Positions 52,077 to 60,675 of a stretch of DNA of 64,000 bases are shown piece by piece. Under the pieces are notes generated by a model. It saw only the letters and a program-made list of their open reading frames with translations. It searched no databases and was not told the origin of the DNA. The stretch is from Rubrivivax albus. GTDB taxonomy: Bacteria; Pseudomonadota; Gammaproteobacteria; Burkholderiales; Burkholderiaceae_C. The stretch covers positions 1 to 64,000 of the forward strand of contig NZ_SACT01000007.1 in assembly GCF_004016515.1 (NCBI RefSeq), read 5' to 3'. Positions within the stretch are counted from its first letter, which is position 1. Every line of letters starts with the position of its first letter. The position numbers and the translations under genes were made by a program.

Positions 52077-52646
52077 TCAGGCCACGCGATAGGCCGCGAA
52101 GGCCGGGTCGACCTCTGTCGCGAAGGCGTGGTTGCTGAAGTTGCTCAGCGTCTTCACGGCCATTGCCAGAATGATGTAGAGCACATCGCGCTCCTGGTAG
52201 CCGGCATCGAGGAAGGCCTGCAGGATGGCTGGCGCAGGCCGGCCCTGGCTGCGGACCATCTCGGTGGTCAGCGCGTGCAGCGCGGCCAGGCGCGCATCGG
52301 GGATCGGCTGTCCACCGCGGATGGCCTGCAGCACATCGGCCGACACGCCGGACTTCTTGTCGGCAATCATGCTGTGGGCCGCCGTGCAGTAGCTGCAGCC
52401 ATTGGCTGCGCTGATGGCCAGAAACACCACCTCCTGCTCGGCGGGCGTCAGGCCCGACTCGCTGCGGAATCGCGCATAGCCGAACAGGTAGGTGGACAAC
52501 ACCGCCGGCGCATTCACCATGTTGGCGTACATGTTGGGAATGAACCCGACCTGGGCCAGGGCCTGGTCGAGGACCTCCTTTTGCGCACCCTCGGCCTGGT
52601 CGTGCTTCACGGCGTCGAGCGCGTGGAGGTAGCGGGTGGTGGTCAT
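52077..52646 (-). CDS. Peroxidase-like carboxymuconolactone decarboxylase family protein
   Basis: This 189-residue AhpD-superfamily protein has redox motif NGCSYCTAAHSMI and LTPAEQEVVFLAISA. Length and N-terminus (GAQKEVLDQALAQVGFIPNM) match the peroxidase-like proteins that accompany ArsS in arsenosugar gene clusters. It would handle peroxide or disulfide chemistry. It is the first gene of the run transcribed toward arsS and is separated from the solute-binding-protein gene by about 200 bases without other genes. Confidence 0.87.
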   Translation of the reverse strand: MTTTRYLHALDAVKHDQAEGAQKEVLDQALAQVGFIPNMYANMVNAPAVLSTYLFGYARFRSESGLTPAEQEVVFLAISAANGCSYCTAAHSMIADKKSGVSADVLQAIRGGQPIPDARLAALHALTTEMVRSQGRPAPAILQAFLDAGYQERDVLYIILAMAVKTLSNFSNHAFATEVDPAFAAYRVA

Positions 52647-52695
52647 CGCAAATCCTTGGCTGTCGTGGAAGAAGCCCCGATGCTGGGGCCGAGCC

Positions 52696-53598
52696 TCAGG
52701 ACCCCGTGTGTGCGTGCGTCGCGTCGATTTGATCGAGCGTCTCGCGCAGCCAGGCGGTCGGCGCCCGGCCCGTGTGCCGCTGGAACGCCCGCGTCAAGGC
52801 GGCAGAACTGCCGTAGCCCACCTCGGGTGCGATGGCCTTGAGCGGCCGACCCGCACGGAGCAACCCCTGTGCCAGGCCCACCCGCCAGCGCGCCAGGTAC
52901 TCCGCCGGCGTCTGCCCGACCTGGGCGTGGAAGCGCAGCGCGAATCGGGCCCTCGATAGGCCCGCGATGTCGGCCATGGCGTCGAGTGTCCACATGCGCG
53001 CCGGCGCGGCGTGCACTGCCGCCAGCGCGCGCCCCAGACGGGGATCGGCCAGCCCGGCCAGCGTGCCGGGCTGCAGCTGACCCGCTGCCATGCAGTGGCG
53101 CAGCAGGCGGATCAGGACCAGTTCGCACAGCCGATCGAGTGCCGCCTGCCGGCCCAGCGCCGACGCCTGCGTCGGCGACGACGCGCCTGGCGACTGCGGT
53201 CCACCAAAGGCTTCGGCCTGCATCGACGACAGGAGCGGCTCGATGCCGCCCAGTTCGGCCAGTGGCACCTGGACGAGGGCCGGGAGCGCATCGGTCACGG
53301 GGTTCACGCCACCGCCGGCCACGCTGACCTCGGCACACACGACGTCGGCGCCGTGTCGCCTGTTGGCCACCAGCCTGTGGAATTCCGGGCGCGGCATGAA
53401 CAGCAGCGTCGGCTCGTCGATGCGCACACGGCGACCGTCCGCATCGGCAAGTGTGACGGGGCCCTGCCGGATCAGATGAAAGTGGCCGCGGCGGTCGTCA
53501 CGGTCGAAGTCGTGGATGCCGCAGATCTCGCCGACATGGAACACCGCCGCATGAAGCGGAAAGCGCTGCAACAGCAATGACAGAGGATCGGGCAACAC
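52696..53598 (-). CDS. AraC-family regulator
   Basis: This 300-residue regulator has an N-terminal cupin-type sensing domain (about 10-170, AraC_binding_2-like, IHDFDRDDRRGHFHLIRQGP) and two C-terminal HTHs: MWTLDAMADIAGLSRARFAL, and LKAIAPEVGYGSSAALTRAF with the QRHTGRAPTAWL end. GTG at 53598 is the most plausible start. It lies 49 bases upstream of the peroxidase-like gene and may control it and the arsenosugar-type operon. Inducer unknown. Confidence 0.88.
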   Translation of the reverse strand: MLPDPLSLLLQRFPLHAAVFHVGEICGIHDFDRDDRRGHFHLIRQGPVTLADADGRRVRIDEPTLLFMPRPEFHRLVANRRHGADVVCAEVSVAGGGVNPVTDALPALVQVPLAELGGIEPLLSSMQAEAFGGPQSPGASSPTQASALGRQAALDRLCELVLIRLLRHCMAAGQLQPGTLAGLADPRLGRALAAVHAAPARMWTLDAMADIAGLSRARFALRFHAQVGQTPAEYLARWRVGLAQGLLRAGRPLKAIAPEVGYGSSAALTRAFQRHTGRAPTAWLRETLDQIDATHAHTGS

Positions 53599-53665
53599 GG
53601 CGGGGCGTCTCGGAGCGGAGTGCAGCCTAGCACGCCGTGCCGCTCGCCCCGCCGGCCCGACACGA

Positions 53666-54043
53666 TCAACGCGGCACCTGGGCGCCGGCCTTCGCCAGGC
53701 GATGGTCGCGCTGCACATCGATCCGGTGCGGGTTCGGGTTGGCCTCGCCCCAGGACAGCCGCTCGCCGGCCGCGATGGCGGCGAGCACTTCCGCGCGCAC
53801 GGCGGCGCGGGTGCGTGTCGAGCCGCCCATGGCCTGCAGGGCCCGGGGATCGGCCTCGCCCCAGGACAGCCGTTCACCGCGCGCCAGCGCCGCCATCACC
53901 TCCTGGCGGACTTCGGCGCGCGACTTGAGCGACACCGGCTCGTCCTCGAACAGCGTGGCCTCCTGGGCCAACACACCGAGGGACAGTGACATGGCGCCGC
54001 TCAGCGCGACGGCGTGGACGAGGGTGCGAAGGGTGCGGTTCAT
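53666..54043 (-). CDS. DUF4148 protein with internal duplication
   Basis: This 125-residue secreted protein has a signal peptide (AVALSGAMSLSLGVLAQEAT). The mature part has two nearly identical units: RAEVRQEVMAALARGERLSW with GEADPRA, and RAAVRAEVLAAIAAGERLSW with GEANPNP. DUF4148 is typical of Burkholderiales and its function is unknown. ATG at 54043 follows AAGGAGTCC. It is monocistronic. Confidence 0.85.
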   Translation of the reverse strand: MNRTLRTLVHAVALSGAMSLSLGVLAQEATLFEDEPVSLKSRAEVRQEVMAALARGERLSWGEADPRALQAMGGSTRTRAAVRAEVLAAIAAGERLSWGEANPNPHRIDVQRDHRLAKAGAQVPR

Positions 54044-54556
54044 GGTGGACTCCTTGAAGGACGGGGCGGTGGAGTCGGCCCACCCCGGGGCCGGGCGATG
54101 CAGCCCTGCGCTGCACCGATACGGCATTGGTCGCAGCAAGGTTCAATAACGTGACGCCGCCTTCGCGCCATCGCGCCATCGCGCTCTCGAGCCTTTGCGC
54201 CGGCGCGCCTGCGACGAGCCAGCGGCTTCGGGCCCATGTTCCACGCCGAATCCAGCAGATCGCCGCACGCCACCGTCTGCAGGTTCGCGACGGCGTCGAC
54301 CTCAACGGCCACGCACCCGGTCGCCTGCCGGGTCGGCACGCGGCCCACCGAATCGAATCACCATCGTCCACACCGGCCGCGCCGCAGCGCTTTGGCCAGG
54401 GCCTTGGTGCCCTTCGGCCTCGCCGGCCGTGTGCGCAGGTTGCCCCCACCGCTCGCCTGGCGGGAACCGCCCCACGGACGGCTCTCGCCCGGACGTGCCC
54501 TGGACATCGTGGCCGAGAACTGCCCGCGCCGACGCGCCGGTCGGCCAGCCCCAGGT
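54044..54556. other. Intergenic, no supported gene
   Basis: This 510-base gap lies upstream of the DUF4148 gene and downstream of the YeeE-like gene. Long open frames exist on both strands because of high GC, but none has a recognisable motif or ribosome binding site. It presumably carries the DUF4148 promoter. Confidence 0.35.
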
Positions 54557-55558
54557 TCATCCAGCCGGGGTGCGCAGCGACTGCGCGGCCATTGCCACGG
54601 CTATGCCCGCGCACATGGCCGGCCACGCCAGCAACGCCGCGGGCGCGCCCATGGGCAGCTGGTTCAACAGCACGCTGTCGTTGCCGCCGCCGACCAGCGC
54701 AGCGCCAACGCCCATCAACATCCCGGCCAGCAGATGCTGCAACGTCGCGGTCCGGGACGGCATACGCCAGGCCACGGTGCCCGATCGCCAGGCGGAGCCC
54801 ACCACGCCGGCAAGCAGTGCCGCCGCCAGGGAAAACCGCCAGGCCATCGGGGTGTCGACGGCATTGCCGGTCTGGCCAGCCAGATCGCGCAGCGTCCCGG
54901 TATACGCCCACGGGCCCTGGACGGCGTACAGAAGACCGGCCAGCACCCCCAGTGGCGCCATCCCGCGCGGGTGCAGATGCGCAGCAACCTCGCGCCAGGT
55001 GAGCGCGGCCCCGCGCAGCCTCGTCGACACCAGGGCTGACCCCAGCCAGAGGATGGCAAAGGTCGCGAACAGGCGCCAGGGGGCCGCGTCGCTGGTCAGC
55101 CACGCCGGGTCGTACCGCGTTGGCACGGGCCACAGGCCCGCCATGTCCGTCCATTGCAGCGACGCGGCCGGCACCACCCCGAGCACGAAACCGGCCAGAG
55201 TGGCGACCATGGCACCCTCACCTTGGGCCAGGCGATTCAGGGTCGACACCGAACAGCCCCCGTTGGCAGCGGCCCCCACGCCGAAGAGCAGGCCGCCGAT
55301 CAGTGCGGGAACGGCGCCCGCGGCCACGGGCACCGGTGCGTGCTGCACGCCGGCCACGCCCGCCGACGCCAGTGCGGCTGCCAGCATGGCAAAGGCCACC
55401 GCCATCGTCTGACCCTGCAACGGACGCAAGTCCCGCCGGCGCCACAGCGCCTCGATCGCACGCACGTGGCACACGCTGTGGCGCTGCGCAAGCGCACCCA
55501 CGCTCGCCGCCGCGAGCAAGGACAGCGCGTCCATCCAGATCGCGAGGGACGGCGTCAT
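54557..55558 (-). CDS. YeeE/YedE-type (thio)sulfur transporter-like membrane protein
   Basis: This 333-residue protein has about nine to ten membrane helices with the internal YeeE/YedE repeat. The first repeat has GVGAAANGGCSVSTLNRLAQG with Cys102. In the second repeat the equivalent position reads GVGAALVGGGNDSVLLNQLP, so one relay cysteine is missing. Family members carry thiosulfate or sulfur equivalents through conserved cysteines. ATG at 55558 gives MTPSLAIWMDALSLLAAASV. It is a single gene. Confidence 0.8.
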   Translation of the reverse strand: MTPSLAIWMDALSLLAAASVGALAQRHSVCHVRAIEALWRRRDLRPLQGQTMAVAFAMLAAALASAGVAGVQHAPVPVAAGAVPALIGGLLFGVGAAANGGCSVSTLNRLAQGEGAMVATLAGFVLGVVPAASLQWTDMAGLWPVPTRYDPAWLTSDAAPWRLFATFAILWLGSALVSTRLRGAALTWREVAAHLHPRGMAPLGVLAGLLYAVQGPWAYTGTLRDLAGQTGNAVDTPMAWRFSLAAALLAGVVGSAWRSGTVAWRMPSRTATLQHLLAGMLMGVGAALVGGGNDSVLLNQLPMGAPAALLAWPAMCAGIAVAMAAQSLRTPAG

Positions 55559-55704
55559 CGCGGTGGGCGTCGGCGCTGTCGAGCGCCGCACGACGGGTGA
55601 TGGCGACGGGGGGTCAGGCGAGGAACGCCTGGCGTGGCCAGCGCGGCGCGTGCTCCGCGGTCCCTGACACGCCCCGTCATGATCGTGGTGAGGTCACACG
55701 TTGA

Positions 55705-57300
55705 TCAGGCACAGATGGCCGATTCGCTGCCGGGTGTCAACGCCGCCTGCACCAGCGTGCCGGCGCGTACCGCCCAGCGAGACCCGCGGCGCAAGCTGTC
55801 GAGAACCTGGCCGGTGGCCGGCGCGAAGAACAGCGACTCGGCGATCCCGTGGCGGTCGAGCAGGGTGCGCAGGCTTCGGGTGCGGGTGCGCACCGCGCCT
55901 TCGCCGTCCAGTCGCTCTCTGGGTTCGCGCATGAACAGCTCGGCGCTCTCCCGCAGGCAGCGCAGCGCATGCGCATCGGCGGCGGGCACGGCGCGCGGCG
56001 CGGCCAGCCGAGGCTGACGCAGGTGAGCGATCGGACCGACCACCAGCCCCCACGGACGCTCACCGCCAGCCGGATCGACCACCAGGGCCTCGGTGCGTGT
56101 GAGCCCGAAGTGCCTGGCCAACGAGAGCCGCGCCGCCAGCGCAGGATCGACGGCGCGAAGGGCGCGCAAGGCGAGCACCGCGTCGGCGTCGGCCCCCGGC
56201 ACCGGCAACACCAGCGAGGCCAGAACCCGGGCGGCCAGCGCGTCACCCTGCTCACGCGCCAGGTGCAGCCATGCGATGGCGGTCTCGCTGTCCTCCAGCG
56301 AGCGCGCCTCGCGCAGCAGCAGCACACCCAGGCGCCGCTGGGCTTCGGCGATCCCACCCTGCGCGGCCTTTTCCAGGAAGAACCTGGCCATCTGCGGGTT
56401 GGCCACCGAACAACGGTGGTCAGCGGCCAGGGCGTGCAGCAGCATCCAGGCCTGGACCCGGCCGGCATCCGCGGCGCGCAACAGCAGCGCGGTGCCGCGG
56501 CGGAGATTGCGCTCGCGCGACAGGCTCTCAGGCGACATGGCGCCGCAAGGCAGACCGGCAAGTGCCCGTCCGAGCCGGAAGCAGGCGCGCGCATCGGCGC
56601 GCTCGGCGGCCGCGGTCAGCAGCCTTTCGGCGATGGCCACCGGCAGCCCGTGCAGGTGCACGCCCAGGTCCTCCAGCCACTCCAGTGATGCCACCACCTC
56701 GCTGGCGAGGCCGTCCTGGGTCTTCGCATCGGCGGACGACAGCAGTGCCAGGCACCAGCACAGCGCACACTCGACACGATCGGCATCCACACCGGCGGTG
56801 CCGCTCTCGCCCAAAGCCGCACGCCAGGCCAGCCGCAGCGTCGCAGCGCCGTCGAACCGGCCGGCGCGCGACATCGACCAGAAGATGGCGCGGGCGCGTT
56901 CCGCTTCGTCGCCAACCCCCTGGGGGCCCGCCAACATGCCCGAACCGGTGCGCGCGGCCAACACACGCAGCATCTGCAGACCACCCCGCCGCTGCGCGGG
57001 TTGCGTCAGCCACCACAGCGCGAGCTTCTCGGTGGCGATGTCGATGCCCTGCGCCGCGGCCTTCTGCAGAAGCGGCAACAACCCGGACTCGAGCAGTTCC
57101 ACCACCGACAGGTGCGCGCAAAGCGACGCCAGTGCGTCGGTTCGTCCTGCCACCGACGGGTGGGTCAGGTGCTCGATGCCGCTGCGCAGGTGGCGCGGAA
57201 AGCTGCCGCTGCCCAGCAGGTAGGCCGTGCCGGCCCGCACGTGTGCGTCGGCATCGCCGGCGCGGGCGGCGGCCAGCAGTTGAATGTCCTGTCGATTCAT
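55705..57300 (-). CDS. Sel1/TPR-repeat protein
   Basis: This 531-residue soluble protein is made of Sel1-like helical repeats: GDADAHVRAGTAYLLGSG, ADARACFRLGRALAGLP, GIAEAQRRLGVLLLREARSL and GDALAARVLASLVLP. The C-terminal 120 residues (FGLTRTEALVVDPAGGERPW and a later RTLLDRHGIAESLFFAP) form a domain that I do not recognise. There is no signal peptide. Sel1 proteins scaffold protein interactions; the partner is unknown. Start MNRQDIQLLAAARAGD was chosen because repeats begin immediately. Confidence 0.8.
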   Translation of the reverse strand: MNRQDIQLLAAARAGDADAHVRAGTAYLLGSGSFPRHLRSGIEHLTHPSVAGRTDALASLCAHLSVVELLESGLLPLLQKAAAQGIDIATEKLALWWLTQPAQRRGGLQMLRVLAARTGSGMLAGPQGVGDEAERARAIFWSMSRAGRFDGAATLRLAWRAALGESGTAGVDADRVECALCWCLALLSSADAKTQDGLASEVVASLEWLEDLGVHLHGLPVAIAERLLTAAAERADARACFRLGRALAGLPCGAMSPESLSRERNLRRGTALLLRAADAGRVQAWMLLHALAADHRCSVANPQMARFFLEKAAQGGIAEAQRRLGVLLLREARSLEDSETAIAWLHLAREQGDALAARVLASLVLPVPGADADAVLALRALRAVDPALAARLSLARHFGLTRTEALVVDPAGGERPWGLVVGPIAHLRQPRLAAPRAVPAADAHALRCLRESAELFMREPRERLDGEGAVRTRTRSLRTLLDRHGIAESLFFAPATGQVLDSLRRGSRWAVRAGTLVQAALTPGSESAICA

Positions 57301-57584
57301 GGGCTTGCTCCGGGTGGCGTGCGTCCGGACGGACGCAGCGCGCGGTCGTGTGTCCTGACATGAGTCGCACAAGGACCGTCGCGCGTGACGTCGCGACCCA
57401 CAGCACCGCACAGGGGTTTTCCCGCCCGTGGCGGGCCGGACACATCGCCGTCCGTCAACACCCCCGCCGCGCTTGCGCGGCAGGGCTGCTTTCGGCCCGC
57501 AGGCTGACGCGGTGGCACGGTCCGCCGCAACCTGCCGCCAGGCCCCGTGACGCGGGGCCAGCTTCACCCCCCAAGGAGTTCACC

Positions 57585-58592
57585 ATGCAACACATCACAC
57601 GCTCACCCCGGCCTGCTGCCCGCGTAGCGCTGGCCGCGGCCCTGCTCTTCGGCGCGGCAGGCGTCTGGGCCCAGAGTTCGGTCACCATCTATGGCCTCAT
57701 CGACATCGGTGTCGTCAAGGGCAACGGGGGCACCGCGGCCAACCCCTTTGCGCTGGGCACGTCCAAGGCTTGGACGCTGCAGGAGCGCTCGGGCTCGCGC
57801 CTGGGCTTTCGCGGCAACGAGGACCTCGGCGGCGGCCTCAGCGCCCAGTTCCAGATCGAGCACCGGTTCCGGCCCGACACCGGCGCGGTGACCAACCCGA
57901 CCTTCTGGCACGGGCGGACGTACGTGCAGCTCCAGCACAAGTCCCTGGGCGCCGTCTACGGTGGTCGGGAGTACTCACCCGCCTATTGGCCCGCCTACTT
58001 CACCGACCCCGCCGGTTGGGACGGCGTGGGCACACTGGGCACGCACCAGTACGCGGGCTTCCGGTCCACCGGTGGCATCCGTACCAACAACACGGTGGGG
58101 TGGCGTTCACCGACCTGGGGGGGCCTCAGCGTGGCGGGTGCCGTCAGCCTGGGTGAAGGTGCGGCCGGCCGCGACTCGGCCTTCAATGTCCAGTATCGCA
58201 GCGGGCCGTTGTATGTCGGTGCTGCCTACGAGCGCATCAGTGGCGGCCCGGCCGCCAACGACGGCGACACGCTGGCCAACCTGGGCGCGAGCTGGGACTT
58301 CGGTGGGTACAAGGTGATGGCCTACCTGGCCCGCGCCGAGACCGGCGGCGGGACCCAGGACAACGACGCCTATTCCCTGGCGGCCACCGCAAAGCTGGGG
58401 CCGGGCGAGGCCTACCTGGCCTGGGGCGTCTTCGATCCCGATGGCGACGCAAACAGCCAGCGCAAGATCGGCGCCGGCTACAAGCTGCCGCTGAGCAAGC
58501 GCACCAATCTGTACGCCGATGTGGGCCAGGGACGCGAAGACGGCAAGACCGACAACACCGCGTACGCGTTCGGCATCAAGCACAGCTTCTGA
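57585..58592 (+). CDS. Betaproteobacterial general porin
   Basis: This 335-residue precursor has a signal peptide ending at VWAQ, then the porin_4 signature SSVTIYGLIDIGVVKGN, GSRLGFRGNEDLGGGLSAQF and the C-terminal AYAFGIKHSF ending in Phe, needed for Bam-dependent outer-membrane insertion. It forms a trimeric 16-stranded barrel for diffusion of small solutes. The ATG has AAGGAG upstream. It is followed by a strong hairpin. Confidence 0.95.
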   Translation: MQHITRSPRPAARVALAAALLFGAAGVWAQSSVTIYGLIDIGVVKGNGGTAANPFALGTSKAWTLQERSGSRLGFRGNEDLGGGLSAQFQIEHRFRPDTGAVTNPTFWHGRTYVQLQHKSLGAVYGGREYSPAYWPAYFTDPAGWDGVGTLGTHQYAGFRSTGGIRTNNTVGWRSPTWGGLSVAGAVSLGEGAAGRDSAFNVQYRSGPLYVGAAYERISGGPAANDGDTLANLGASWDFGGYKVMAYLARAETGGGTQDNDAYSLAATAKLGPGEAYLAWGVFDPDGDANSQRKIGAGYKLPLSKRTNLYADVGQGREDGKTDNTAYAFGIKHSF

Positions 58593-58601
58593 TGGGCATC
58601 A

Positions 58602-58632
58602 CCCGGGCGGGCCCCTCGCGGCCCGCCCCGGG
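58602..58632 (+). terminator. Hairpin after the porin
   Basis: CCCGGGCGGGCC (58602-58613) pairs with GGCCCGCCCCGGG (58620-58632) with a single bulged base. It lies 10 bases past the porin stop and before the convergent gene. There is no T run, so it may work as a GC-rich bidirectional terminator. Confidence 0.6.
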
Positions 58633-58655
58633 ACACCATCGGGGCGGCGCCGACG

Positions 58656-59441
58656 TCATTCGCCCGACGCGGCGTCGCCCCAAGTCAGACCGTGGTGGTC
58701 GAAATCCGCCCGCAGCGTCGGCTTGACGATCGCGAAGTACGGTGACACGTCGAAGTCGCGTGGCACGAAGAGGCTGTGGTGGCGCACGTGCAGGATCTCG
58801 TCCATGCAGCCGGGGCACATCGGGTCCGTCGAGGGCACGCTGCGCACGTCCGGCAGGATCGGATAGCGCACCGACTGGAAGGCCTGCGCGATCAGCGTCG
58901 AGCAGATCGCCCGTGTCGGGTCGCCACTGCCCAGCGCCAGCATGCGGCGGCGCCAGCGCGTGGGCACCGGCGGCGTGGGCAGCAGGTAGCGCGCGAGATC
59001 GAACACGTTCTTTAGGTCGTAACGCATGCCGATGCGCTCGATCACGTAACCCGTCACGGCCGCAGTTTCGTGCTCGCGCAGGCTGGCTGGCCGGCAGATG
59101 CGGCAGTGCAGTCCCGCGAACTCGTCGATCGGCACGGCGCGCACACCGTCACGGATGTCGGCTTCGACGAACAGGCAGCGGCGCCCTTGCGCGTCCTGCC
59201 GGTCCAGCGCCGGGCCGACGTACAGGGCCGCGTGCGACCAGGTGCTTTGCGTGAGGTACTTGATGGCCGTGCTGACGCGGGTCTGCCCCTCCACCAGCAG
59301 CACGTCGCATGGCCGCAGGCTGGCCAGCAGCGCCGCCGGATCGGCCGGCGTGGCCGTGCCGTGGACATGGCGAACGGCACTCAGGTAGCGGCCGAGCTGC
59401 GCTCCGATCCAGGCCGCCAGCCGCCCACCGATCGACCTCAT
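58656..59441 (-). CDS. YiiX/YebB-like permuted papain-fold protein
   Basis: This 261-residue protein has features of the permuted NlpC/P60 (YiiX/YebB) family: LRPCDVLLVEGQTRVSTAIK, TQSTWSHAALYVG with the catalytic His, and DPTRAICSTLIAQAFQ with the catalytic Cys. Such enzymes are amidases or lipid-modifying thiol hydrolases. No signal peptide is visible, but the N-terminal 35 residues are amphipathic. It overlaps the gene upstream by four bases (ATGA), so the two act together. Confidence 0.78.
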   Translation of the reverse strand: MRSIGGRLAAWIGAQLGRYLSAVRHVHGTATPADPAALLASLRPCDVLLVEGQTRVSTAIKYLTQSTWSHAALYVGPALDRQDAQGRRCLFVEADIRDGVRAVPIDEFAGLHCRICRPASLREHETAAVTGYVIERIGMRYDLKNVFDLARYLLPTPPVPTRWRRRMLALGSGDPTRAICSTLIAQAFQSVRYPILPDVRSVPSTDPMCPGCMDEILHVRHHSLFVPRDFDVSPYFAIVKPTLRADFDHHGLTWGDAASGE

Positions 59442-60478
59442 GGCCCCGGCCTCCAGCGGAAGAAGTACTCGCCGTCGCCGAACGGCCTGGCCGCGAGCAC
59501 GTGGTCGAAGCAGCCCCAGGCCATCAGCCGCTGCAGCACGATCCAGGCGTCGATCCGGTCCACCGACCAACGTTCGACCACCCGGTCTACCGCGTCACGG
59601 CCGACCCAGCTTTCGGCGTAGTCGTGCCCCAGGTGCGAACGGGTTCGGGCCGGCAGCACATCGGGGTCGCGCAGATGGGCGTACACCGCCTCTAGTGGCA
59701 CCGCATCGGCGCCCGGCGACCAGGCCAGGCGATAGAACAGATCCGCGTCCTGGAACGGATGCTCCTGCGTCACATGGCTCAGCAGACCCAAGGCACCCAT
59801 GGCCTGGCCCAGGGCGGTCGCGTCGCCACGCCCCAGGTCGTGCAGGCGGGTGATGTGCCCGACCGCCTCGCTGCCCAGCAGGCAGCGCGGCCACGTCCGC
59901 AGGTGGTATCGACGGTCGGCCACGGGCAGATCGTTCAGCCACAGCGCGGCCACCGCCTCCGGGTTCTGGCCGGTCAGCGCATGCACCAGCCCACGCGCGT
60001 CGGTGGCGGCCGATGCGGGCCGCATCACCTGCACGAATCGCGTCAGGGTCGCGGCCGTGGGCGGCGCCACGGCGCAATGCCCGGCCACTGCCGCCACCCA
60101 GGCCTGCAGGTCCGCGCCCGCCGCACCGTGGCCCAGGTCCGCCAGCAGCCCCGCGAAACCCAGGGCCTGAACCCAATCGCGGTCGGCAGCCGACACGTGC
60201 CCGCCCCCGAATCGCGTCAGCCACGTCCGGCGCCGCACCGACTCCGGGATCGTCCGAACCGCGCGCTCCAACGGACGGCCAGGGACCATCGGGTCGGCAG
60301 TCACGTCGAAGACCACGGCGCCTGGCGCGCCCTGCGCCAGGGGTTCGAGTTGTCGCTGCCAGGCCCCGGTGTCGGCGTGCAGCACCTGCGGCAGGATGTC
60401 GGCGGCCATCAATGCGGCGCGAAGCCGGCCCGCCATCGGCGTGTCCGGCAGGTGGAGCCAGGCGAAGGCCTGAGGCAT
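59438..60478 (-). CDS. Uncharacterised protein coupled to the papain-fold protein
   Basis: This 346-residue protein has an N-terminal part (1-125) that resembles a degenerate receiver-like alpha/beta domain (MAGRLRAALMAADILPQVL, VVFDVTADPMVP). The rest is helical and contains no catalytic motif that I recognise. There is no membrane segment. The start is at 60478 and the stop overlaps the next gene (ATGA). It may regulate or present substrate to the thiol hydrolase. Confidence 0.65.
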   Translation of the reverse strand: MPQAFAWLHLPDTPMAGRLRAALMAADILPQVLHADTGAWQRQLEPLAQGAPGAVVFDVTADPMVPGRPLERAVRTIPESVRRRTWLTRFGGGHVSAADRDWVQALGFAGLLADLGHGAAGADLQAWVAAVAGHCAVAPPTAATLTRFVQVMRPASAATDARGLVHALTGQNPEAVAALWLNDLPVADRRYHLRTWPRCLLGSEAVGHITRLHDLGRGDATALGQAMGALGLLSHVTQEHPFQDADLFYRLAWSPGADAVPLEAVYAHLRDPDVLPARTRSHLGHDYAESWVGRDAVDRVVERWSVDRIDAWIVLQRLMAWGCFDHVLAARPFGDGEYFFRWRPGP

Positions 60479-60584
60479 GGGTACGGTCTCCTTGCTCTGG
60501 CCCCCAGCGTGGGTCATGCGGGGGCTCAGTGCTTGGTCGCTCCGCCCGGCCCCGGCCTTACGCCTGCCCCGGCGCAGCGCCGGC

Positions 60585-60612
60585 TGTAATGAATGTCGGG
60601 GTGTTCGCGTCC
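60585..60612 (+). promoter_or_regulatory. Candidate ECF-sigma promoter for the cysteine-repeat gene
   Basis: TGTAAT (60585-60590), a 17-base spacer and CGTCC (60608-60612) fit the common ECF pattern TGTAA-N16/17-CGTC. It lies about 64 bases upstream of the cysteine-repeat peptide gene. An ECF sigma gene lies 1 kb downstream, and a similar arrangement precedes the DUF2282 gene at 63603. Confidence 0.45.
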
Positions 60613-60675
60613 AAATCGCGGGCGGGCCCGCATGTCGCGGCAACCCTGCCCGGGACTTTCGAGGAGACCCGGACC

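Noticed and set aside
54127-55412. Long plus-strand frames opposite the YeeE-like gene and the gap before it
   Set aside because: They lack motifs and ribosome binding sites and have Arg/Ala/Pro composition typical of non-coding frames in this genome.
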